A DNA stretch of 13,568 nucleotides, from positions 1-13,568 of the forward strand of contig JAKMFK010000004.1 of assembly GCA_022425465.1 (NCBI GenBank). The letters are read 5' to 3'. The notes beneath the pieces are model-generated. The model searched no databases. It was not told the origin of the DNA and saw only the letters and a program-made list of their open reading frames with translations. Position numbers and translations under genes: made by a program. This document shows, in pieces, positions 6,557-13,568 of the stretch (its first letter is position 1; every line of letters begins with the position of its first letter). Source of the DNA: Bacteroidia bacterium (lineage in GTDB: Bacteria; Bacteroidota; Bacteroidia; NS11-12g; UBA9320).

Positions 6557-7645
6557 GTGTCAGTTATTGATAAGCAAAAAGCGTATTTAGTTTTACAAGA
6601 TGGAACATACTTCGAAGGAAATGCAATTGGGAAAATAGGTACCACTACAGGTGAAATTGCTTTCAATACTGGAATGACTGGATATCAAGAAGTATTTACA
6701 GATCCATCATACTATGGGCAAATTGTAATTATGACCATGGATCATATTGGTAACTATGGTGCTAGAGATTTAGACTCTGAGTCTAATTCCATCAAAATTT
6801 CTGGCTTAGTATGTAAAAATTATTCACCGATGCATTCGAGAAATATGGCTGATAGTAGTCTTAACGATTATTTTATTGAGAATGACTTTACGGGAATTAG
6901 TGATGTTGATACTCGAGAGGTAGTTCGTCATATTAGAGATGCTGGTGCAATGAACGCGATTATAAGTTCGGAGATACTCGATTTAGAGAAGTTAAAATCG
7001 ATGGTCCTAGATGTACCTAGCATGTCTGGTTTAGAATTGAGCAGTAAGGTCTGGTCTAAAAAATCCTATGAAGTAAATGAAGGAGGTAAACACAAAGTAG
7101 CACTTCTTGATTTAGGGAGTAAAGAAAATATTGTAAAGTGCTTGACAGACAGGGATTGTCATGTTAAGGTATATCCCGGTGATACAACCTATAATGAGAT
7201 GAAAGATTGGAATCCAGACGGCTTTATGATTAGCAATGGGCCAGGTGATCCATCTGCCATGCCATACGCAGTGAAGACAATTCAGGAAATTGTATACGCT
7301 GATGAGAAAATGTTTGGTATATGCTTAGGTAGTCAGATTTTAGCACAAGCACAAGGTATGAAGACTTTTAAATTGCACCGCGGTCACCGTGGTCAAAACC
7401 ATCCAGTAAAAAATTTGATAACAGGGAAAAGTGAAATAACCTCTCAGAATCATGGTTTTGCTATTGATCCAGATAGTAATAATGGTTCTGTAGAAATAAC
7501 CCATATCAATTTAAATGATGACACGGTTGAGGGAATTCGTGTTAAAGATAAATCTGCATTTGCAGTTCAATATCATCCAGAAGCAAGTCCAGGTCCACAT
7601 GATAGTCGATACTTATTCGATGAATTTGTGGCATTAATGGCATAA
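6557..7645 (+). CDS. carA: Carbamoyl-phosphate synthase small (glutaminase) subunit
   Basis: CarA hydrolyses glutamine and passes ammonia to CarB to make carbamoyl phosphate for pyrimidines and arginine. The 362-residue length is standard. The N-terminal CPSase domain is intact (TGEIAFNTGMTGYQEVFTDPSYYGQ, split here only by reading: residues 31-54). The class I glutaminase domain has SNGPGDPSAMP (226-236), nucleophile Cys256 in GICLG, NHGFAID (298-304) and QYHPEASPGP with His340 and Glu342. The residue after CLG is Ser258-region SQ, where E. coli CarA has HQ. GTG at 6557 is chosen because an in-frame TAA lies nine bases upstream and the next Met is inside the conserved domain. carB is not in the window. 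The gene has its own promoter and stands across the divergent rpsA/M61 region from pyrB. Confidence 0.96.
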   Translation: MSVIDKQKAYLVLQDGTYFEGNAIGKIGTTTGEIAFNTGMTGYQEVFTDPSYYGQIVIMTMDHIGNYGARDLDSESNSIKISGLVCKNYSPMHSRNMADSSLNDYFIENDFTGISDVDTREVVRHIRDAGAMNAIISSEILDLEKLKSMVLDVPSMSGLELSSKVWSKKSYEVNEGGKHKVALLDLGSKENIVKCLTDRDCHVKVYPGDTTYNEMKDWNPDGFMISNGPGDPSAMPYAVKTIQEIVYADEKMFGICLGSQILAQAQGMKTFKLHRGHRGQNHPVKNLITGKSEITSQNHGFAIDPDSNNGSVEITHINLNDDTVEGIRVKDKSAFAVQYHPEASPGPHDSRYLFDEFVALMA

Positions 7646-7655
7646 TCTATATTTC
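7625..7655 (+). promoter_or_regulatory. Possible promoter of eno
   Basis: TTTG (7625-7628), a 19-base spacer, then TATATTTC (7648-7655), seven of eight matches to TAnnTTTG. It straddles the end of carA and would give eno a leader of about 28 bases. Read-through from carA is also likely, since no terminator is seen in the 44-base gap. Confidence 0.45.
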
Positions 7656-7677
7656 TAAACCAACAAAAAATAGTTAA

Positions 7678-8976
<1,299 letters not shown>

Positions 8977-8994
8977 CAAATATCTATTTCCAGT

Positions 8995-9014
8995 AAGAAG
9001 TATTTCTTCTTTTT
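8995..9014 (+). terminator. Weak terminator-like hairpin after eno
   Basis: AAGAAG (8995-9000), a 5-base loop, CTTCTT (9006-9011), then TTT. It is the only stem with a T run between eno and ftsK and lies 19 bases after the eno stop. The stem is short and mostly A-T, so efficient termination is doubtful. Confidence 0.4.
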
Positions 9015-9064
9015 GATGGTATAATTACAAATACACAACACGGGATGTAAACTATACTAAACAA

Positions 9065-9085
9065 GTTTTTGGTGTGTTCAAAAAC
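9065..9085. repeat. Inverted repeat upstream of ftsK
   Basis: GTTTTTG (9065-9071) and CAAAAAC (9079-9085) form a perfect 7-bp stem with a 7-base loop, about 50 bases before the ftsK ATG. It has no T tail on the plus strand. It could be an operator, an mRNA leader stem, or chance in AT-rich DNA. I could not find a convincing TAnnTTTG promoter in this 160-base gap. Confidence 0.35.
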
Positions 9086-9136
9086 ATGGATGTTCAGGTA
9101 TATGCTTTATTATACATTCGATACTTGTAAGAACTT

Positions 9137-11530
9137 ATGGCATTTTTTAGTAAGAAATCGAGTAAATCCCAGAAAAAATCAAAGATTAAGGAGCCCAAAG
9201 ATTATACATTGTTTAATAAAATCTTAGGTGGATTTTTCTTTTCCTTTGCCACTTTCTTGACATTAGCCTCCATAAGTTATCTTTTTTCCTGGCGGACTGA
9301 CCAAAGCTTATTAAATGCTGGTGTTAATGAATTTCTTTTTGATTTTAAAAATTTAGTACCTAAAAATATTATGGGTAAGATGGGAGCATTTTTGGCTCAT
9401 ACATTTATTTATAATGGTTTTGGTATTGGGGCATTTTTATTATATCCTATATTTTTAATTATTGGATTCAATCTCTATTTTAACAATAAATTTCACATAC
9501 GTCCCAAAACAGCCAGTAAATTATTAGTTTCAGGTTTGTGGGTTTCATTAGTTTGTTCACTTTTATTTTCTGGGTCTTATCCTCTACTTGGTGGCTTATT
9601 GGGATATGGTGTTTTTATTTTTTCAAAATCATTGATTGGTGTAATCGGGATTGTTCTTCTTCTAGGATTAGTGACAGTTTTCTTTTTATATGTTGCTTTT
9701 GGTATTGATGTTTTGGAATGGATTAGAAAAAAGCGATTAAAATCGAAAGCATTAGATGCTGATGAAGAGTATACTGGGGAGTCCATCTTCGATAAGGATC
9801 AAATAAATCTTAAGAATAGTGAAACTGATGTTTTGCCTGAACCAGTGCCTTTGGAAACAGAAGCAACTTTAATTGAAGAACCTATACTAATAGCAGTTGA
9901 GGAGCTAAAATCGAAAGAAAAAACAGAAAAAGAAGAAGAGAACCTTGAATTAGAGATAGAGCATAAAGCTATAGAGGAGAAAGTCGATAAATCAAAACAG
10001 AAGGAGCATTATGGGATTGACGAACCATTTGACCCTCGTCTAGATCTTAGGGACTATGTGTTTCCCGAGGTTGATTTTCTGAATAAATATGATGAAGGTC
10101 CAAAAACAGAGGTATCCAAAGAGGATTTAGAGAAAAGTAAAAATATGATTGTTCAAACACTGAATAATTATAAAATTGGAATTGCTCAGATTAAAGCCAC
10201 TATTGGTCCTACGGTAACATTATTTGAGATTGTCCCTGATGCAGGTGTTCGAATTTCAAAAATTAAAAATCTAGAGGATGATATAGCACTTAGTTTAGCA
10301 GCTTTAGGTATTCGAATCATAGCACCTATACCTGGTAAAGGAACGATAGGTATAGAGGTGCCAAATAAAAAGCCTGAAATAGTAAGCATGCATTCTGTAA
10401 TTAGTAGTGCCAAATACCAAAATTCGGATGCAGCCCTACCTGTTTGTTTGGGTAAGACGATATCTAATGAAGTGTATGTTGCAGATCTAGCAAAAATGCC
10501 TCACTTATTAATGGCGGGTGCAACAGGTCAAGGTAAATCAGTAGGTTTAAATGCAATAATCGTCTCACTGTTATACCGCAAGCATCCTGCAGAATTAAAA
10601 TTTGTAATGGTTGACCCTAAAAAAGTCGAACTTACACTTTATCAAACCATAGAGAGACATTATTTAGCAAAATTACCTGGAGAAGGAGAAGCTATTATTA
10701 CAGATAATAAGCGAGTAATTTCAACATTGAATTCATTGTGTGAGGAAATGGATCAACGATATGCTTTGCTTCAAGCGGCTATGGTTAGAAACATCAAAGA
10801 ATACAATACTAAGTTTATTAAACGTAAATTAAATCCAGAGGAAGGACATAAGTATTTGCCATATATTGTGGTAATTATTGACGAGGTTGCAGATTTGATT
10901 ATGACTGCTGGTAAAGAGGTTGAGCATCCAATAGGTAGGATTGCTCAATTGGCTCGTGCTATTGGCATACATTTAATACTTGCTACCCAAAGACCGTCAG
11001 TGAATATCATTACAGGAACGATTAAGGCAAATTTCCCTGCTCGAATTGCATTTAGAGTAAGTAGTAAGATTGATAGTAGAACAATATTAGATGGAAATGG
11101 TGCGGATCAGCTCATTGGCAAGGGTGATATGCTTTACTCAACTGGAAGTGACATGGTTCGTTTACAATGTCCATTTGTTGACACACCAGAAGTAGACACA
11201 ATTACAGGATTTATTGGTAACCAAAGAGGGTATCCAGATGCTCACATTTTGCCTGAGGTTAGAGAGGAAAGTTCTAGTGATAGTGGAGAATTTAATGCCG
11301 ATGATCGAGATGCACTTTTTGAAGATGCGGCTCGTATTGTTGTTCAGCATCAACAAGGAAGCACTAGCCTCATACAAAGGAGACTAAAAGTTGGATATAA
11401 TCGTGCTGGTCGCTTGATAGATCAATTAGAAGCTGCTAATATTGTAGGCCCGTTTGAGGGAAGCAAAGCGAGAGCTGTTTTATTGCCCGATGAATATGCT
11501 TTGGAACAGTTCTTGAATAACTTAAACTAG
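9137..11530 (+). CDS. ftsK: DNA translocase FtsK (SpoIIIE family)
   Basis: FtsK is the septum-anchored hexameric motor that pumps chromosome ends apart and helps resolve dimers at division. The 797-residue protein has a basic N-terminus, about four to five membrane segments (roughly 28-50, 83-112, 127-147, 150-185), and a short acidic/charged linker (205-330) that is compact compared with E. coli FtsK. The motor follows: an alpha/beta part with IGPTVTLFEI (356-365), Walker A GATGQGKS (461-468), Walker B IVVIIDE (577-583), ATQRPSVNIITGTIKANFPAR (616-636 region), and a C-terminal gamma winged helix (about 730-785, QRRLKVGYNRAGRLIDQLE) of the type that reads polar chromosome signals. lolA follows after 11 bases, a pairing common in Bacteroidota. 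No SD precedes the ATG. Confidence 0.97.
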   Translation: MAFFSKKSSKSQKKSKIKEPKDYTLFNKILGGFFFSFATFLTLASISYLFSWRTDQSLLNAGVNEFLFDFKNLVPKNIMGKMGAFLAHTFIYNGFGIGAFLLYPIFLIIGFNLYFNNKFHIRPKTASKLLVSGLWVSLVCSLLFSGSYPLLGGLLGYGVFIFSKSLIGVIGIVLLLGLVTVFFLYVAFGIDVLEWIRKKRLKSKALDADEEYTGESIFDKDQINLKNSETDVLPEPVPLETEATLIEEPILIAVEELKSKEKTEKEEENLELEIEHKAIEEKVDKSKQKEHYGIDEPFDPRLDLRDYVFPEVDFLNKYDEGPKTEVSKEDLEKSKNMIVQTLNNYKIGIAQIKATIGPTVTLFEIVPDAGVRISKIKNLEDDIALSLAALGIRIIAPIPGKGTIGIEVPNKKPEIVSMHSVISSAKYQNSDAALPVCLGKTISNEVYVADLAKMPHLLMAGATGQGKSVGLNAIIVSLLYRKHPAELKFVMVDPKKVELTLYQTIERHYLAKLPGEGEAIITDNKRVISTLNSLCEEMDQRYALLQAAMVRNIKEYNTKFIKRKLNPEEGHKYLPYIVVIIDEVADLIMTAGKEVEHPIGRIAQLARAIGIHLILATQRPSVNIITGTIKANFPARIAFRVSSKIDSRTILDGNGADQLIGKGDMLYSTGSDMVRLQCPFVDTPEVDTITGFIGNQRGYPDAHILPEVREESSSDSGEFNADDRDALFEDAARIVVQHQQGSTSLIQRRLKVGYNRAGRLIDQLEAANIVGPFEGSKARAVLLPDEYALEQFLNNLN

Positions 11531-11541
11531 CAGAACTAAAA

Positions 11542-12192
11542 ATGAAAAAGATACTATTACTTATCCTTATTGGCATAGTAGCCAATCCCTATATTTCAAA
11601 TTCTGAAATTCAAGATAATCGAAGCTCAGTTATTTTAAATAAACTTAGCAAGACTTATAAAACCTATAAATCTGTTAAGGCTTCATTTAAAATCAAGATA
11701 GATAATAAGCAAACTAAAACCTCAGTAACCCAATCTGGAGTTCTTTATCAGAAAGGTAAAAAGTTTAAAGTAAACATTTCAGGTCAAGAAATATCATGTG
11801 ATGGAAAGACCATCTGGACCTATTTAGAAGATGCTAATGAAGTTCAAATTTCAAAATTTGACCCAAAATCAATTGACATAAATCCATCAGAGATATTTAC
11901 AATCTATGAAAAAGGATTTATGCATTCATACAGTGGTCAGAAGAAGGTTGGTAGTTCCACACTAGACGTGGTTAAATTAACTCCAATTGATAAAAATAAG
12001 AGTTACTTCTTGGTTAAGTTGAGTGTCGATAAATTGGCAAATAAAATAAAACAAATGTCAGTTCATAATAAAAATGGAATAGTTACTACATATACCATTT
12101 CAAAATTTGAACCTAATGTAAATATTAACGACAGCTATTTTAAGTTTAATCCTAAAGATAAACCTGGAGTCATTGAAATTGATCTTAGATGA
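11542..12192 (+). CDS. lolA: LolA-like periplasmic lipoprotein carrier
   Basis: The product is a 216-residue exported protein with an N-terminal hydrophobic signal (MKKILLLILIGIVANPYISN) and a body typical of the LolA/outer-membrane lipoprotein-sorting fold. SVKASFKIKI (about 45-54) begins the sheet, then come GVLYQKGKKFKVNISGQEISCDGKTIWTY-like strands (67-95) and FKFNPKDKPGVIEIDLR at the end. LolA carries lipoproteins from the inner membrane across the periplasm. Position directly after ftsK, 11 bases away, supports the call and co-transcription. Sequence similarity in this family is low, so LolA-like is the safe level. Its stop overlaps the next start (ATGATG), and the next gene encodes a lipoprotein, a possible client. 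Confidence 0.85.
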   Translation: MKKILLLILIGIVANPYISNSEIQDNRSSVILNKLSKTYKTYKSVKASFKIKIDNKQTKTSVTQSGVLYQKGKKFKVNISGQEISCDGKTIWTYLEDANEVQISKFDPKSIDINPSEIFTIYEKGFMHSYSGQKKVGSSTLDVVKLTPIDKNKSYFLVKLSVDKLANKIKQMSVHNKNGIVTTYTISKFEPNVNINDSYFKFNPKDKPGVIEIDLR

Positions 12193-12659
12193 TGGGTAAG
12201 GTTTTTCTTTTCATACTACTAATTACTCTTTTCATCTCATGTGGTTTTAGAAAAGAATCAAATGATCAGATTAATTCTGATCAGATTTATATATCGATAA
12301 GCAAAACAGGATGTTTTGGAAATTGCCCCATTTATACTCTATCACTTAATGGAAAAACTTGGAGTCTTAATGGGTATAAGTTTTTTGAATATATCGGAGA
12401 GTTTGAGACTGAAGCAATCAAAAGTGAAATTGATGAAATAATCGCTCAATCTAGAACTATAGCCTGGGCTGATTATAAAAGCAGATACCTGTCGGGTTAT
12501 TCAGATTTACCCTCTACTGTTCTTAAATATTCCTCTACTGAAGGAGATACCACGACTATCACTTATGAAAATAATTTAGCTCCGAAGGAGTTAGTTGAAT
12601 TAGTTAATTCTTTAGATTCAAAAATTGATTCTAAAGAATGGGCTGAGATTGATCAGTAA
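12189..12659 (+). CDS. DUF6438-like lipoprotein
   Basis: The product is a 156-residue predicted lipoprotein: hydrophobic segment FLFILLITLFIS followed by Cys18 as the lipid-attachment site. The mature part opens with YISISKTGCFGNCPIYTLSL (34-53), whose CFGxCPxY pattern is the hallmark of DUF6438. It continues with an SDLPST segment (105-110) also typical of that family. The two cysteines (42 and 46) could form a disulfide in the periplasm. Function is unknown. The ATG at 12189 overlaps the lolA stop by four bases; a second ATG at 12192 is equally possible and changes only one residue. The last 29 bases overlap the 3' end of the opposite-strand dehydratase gene. Confidence 0.8.
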   Translation: MMGKVFLFILLITLFISCGFRKESNDQINSDQIYISISKTGCFGNCPIYTLSLNGKTWSLNGYKFFEYIGEFETEAIKSEIDEIIAQSRTIAWADYKSRYLSGYSDLPSTVLKYSSTEGDTTTITYENNLAPKELVELVNSLDSKIDSKEWAEIDQ

Positions 12660-13568
12660 AGTTGTTATCCAACTTTTCATAGATAGAATTATTGCTGATG
12701 TATTCAGGAACAATTTTTTTCATAGTTTTAACCAAAGTACTGTTTTTTAAGTTTTTCTTATCTCTGTATAAATCACTGATTAGTGTGTTAACTTCTAAGT
12801 AATTATAATCTGGAACACGAGCAATCATAATTTTTGGATTATGTGTACCAATCGTATTTTCTTTATCATTCAGTAACTCTTCCTTAAGTTTTTCACCTGG
12901 TCTTAATCCAGTGAATTTGATACGAATATCTTTATTGAGTACAAATCCAGACAGTTTAATCATCTTTCGAGCTAAATCAACAATTTTGACTGATTCTCCC
13001 ATATCGAATACATATATTTCTCCACCTTTTCCCATAACACCAGCCTCAAGAACTAACTGGCAGGCTTCAGGAATGGTCATGAAATATCGAGTAATTTCTG
13101 GGTGGGTAACTGTTACGGGACCACCTTGTTCGATTTGCTTTTTGAATAATGGAATTACAGAGCCATTACTTCCAAGCACATTGCCGAATCTTGTTGTAAC
13201 AAAGCGTGTGTGATTGTCAAACTCCAGTTGTAATTTGGCATCCAAGGATTGAACATAAATCTCTGCGATACGTTTTGAGGCACCCATAATGTTGGATGGA
13301 TTCACTGCTTTGTCAGTACTTACAAAAACAAATTTATTGACCTTGAATTTTACAGATAAGTTAGCAATAGTTTGTGTTCCAAAAACATTAGTATTAATAG
13401 CTTCATATGGATTATCCTCCATAAGTGGGACATGCTTGTACGCTGCTGCGTGAAAAACATAGGTAGGTTTAAAATGTTTAAAAACACTCTCAAGCCTTGA
13501 TGCATTACAAACATCTGCAATTACAATTTCTACATTGCTAATATTCGCTAATTCATTTTGGATTTCAT
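12631..13568 (-). CDS. CapD/WbpM/PglF-type nucleotide-sugar 4,6-dehydratase, C-terminal part (5' end outside window)
   Basis: This enzyme most likely converts UDP-GlcNAc to a 4-keto-6-deoxy sugar for capsule, O-antigen or glycan synthesis. The window shows 311 codons of the C-terminal short-chain dehydrogenase domain. The frame continues open past the Met at 13422 to the right edge, with IVIADVCNASRL and then VFHAAAYKHVPLMEDNPYEA. So the gene does not start at that Met. Other motifs are VSTDKAVNPSNIMGASKR, FGNVLGSNGSVIPLFKKQI, VTHPEITRYFMTIPEACQLV and KFTGLRPGEKLKEELL. The catalytic region reads MxxxK where ordinary short-chain dehydrogenases have YxxxK, a known feature of the large WbpM/PglF type. 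Such proteins usually have four N-terminal membrane helices, which would lie beyond base 13568. The stop is TAG at 12633-12631, inside the opposing lipoprotein gene. Confidence 0.92.
   Translation of the reverse strand, partial: EIQNELANISNVEIVIADVCNASRLESVFKHFKPTYVFHAAAYKHVPLMEDNPYEAINTNVFGTQTIANLSVKFKVNKFVFVSTDKAVNPSNIMGASKRIAEIYVQSLDAKLQLEFDNHTRFVTTRFGNVLGSNGSVIPLFKKQIEQGGPVTVTHPEITRYFMTIPEACQLVLEAGVMGKGGEIYVFDMGESVKIVDLARKMIKLSGFVLNKDIRIKFTGLRPGEKLKEELLNDKENTIGTHNPKIMIARVPDYNYLEVNTLISDLYRDKKNLKNSTLVKTMKKIVPEYISNNSIYEKLDNNFTDQSQPIL

Noticed and set aside
9020..9025. TATAAT hexamer upstream of ftsK
   Set aside because: It resembles a proteobacterial -10 box, but Bacteroidota use TAnnTTTG-type promoters and no matching upstream element is present.
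9577..11377. Minus-strand open frames inside ftsK
   Set aside because: The ftsK motor motifs occupy the plus strand without interruption; the opposite frames look like shadows.
12911..13213. Plus-strand open frame opposite the dehydratase
   Set aside because: It covers the conserved catalytic-domain coding sequence on the minus strand and has no domain of its own.
13420..13422. Met at 13422 as the dehydratase start
   Set aside because: The frame continues upstream with the conserved HAAAYKHVPL motif, so this Met is internal and the gene is cut by the window edge.

Overview
The window is an AT-rich chromosomal segment of a Bacteroidota bacterium. The evidence is the gene families (Bacteroidota-type S1, FtsK followed by LolA, a DUF6438-like lipoprotein), the TAnnTTTG-type promoter boxes, and start codons that nearly all lack a Shine-Dalgarno (SD) sequence. 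I cannot name a genus. Almost every base belongs to a gene. I see no tRNA, rRNA, CRISPR array, insertion sequence or phage gene, and no gene-free stretch above 300 bases (the largest gap is about 160).

Layout: (1) Bases 1-2256, minus strand: a tight cluster of an EVE-domain protein, pyrR, pyrB and the N-terminal part of a type I L-asparaginase that runs off the window. Gaps are 0, -1 and 6 bases, so this is almost certainly one operon. (2) Bases 2316-2345: a strong terminator for rpsA, which lies at 2350-4620 on the minus strand. It encodes ribosomal protein S1 with six S1 domains plus a lysine-rich linker and a C-terminal helix-hairpin-helix (HhH) module. (3) A short divergent promoter region, then on the plus strand an exported M61 peptidase, carA and eno. 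(4) Plus strand: ftsK, lolA and a DUF6438-like lipoprotein, closely packed. (5) Right edge, minus strand: the C-terminal part of a CapD/WbpM/PglF-type nucleotide-sugar 4,6-dehydratase, whose 3' end overlaps the lipoprotein gene tail to tail.

How the genes fit together: asparaginase can supply aspartate and CarA contributes to carbamoyl phosphate. These are the two substrates of aspartate carbamoyltransferase (PyrB), so several first steps of pyrimidine synthesis lie within about 7.6 kb, though in two opposite transcription units. FtsK (chromosome translocation at division), LolA (lipoprotein transport) and the lipoprotein form an envelope/division group.

Most of the window is housekeeping and I do not see a new defence or biosynthetic system. 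The best signals are at rpsA. It has an 8-base SD in a lineage whose ribosomes normally ignore SDs, a probable TTG start overlapping the stop of a three-codon frame, and an extra HhH domain on the protein. Two other promoters place their -7 box only 4-5 bases before the ATG, which suggests leaderless or nearly leaderless mRNAs.
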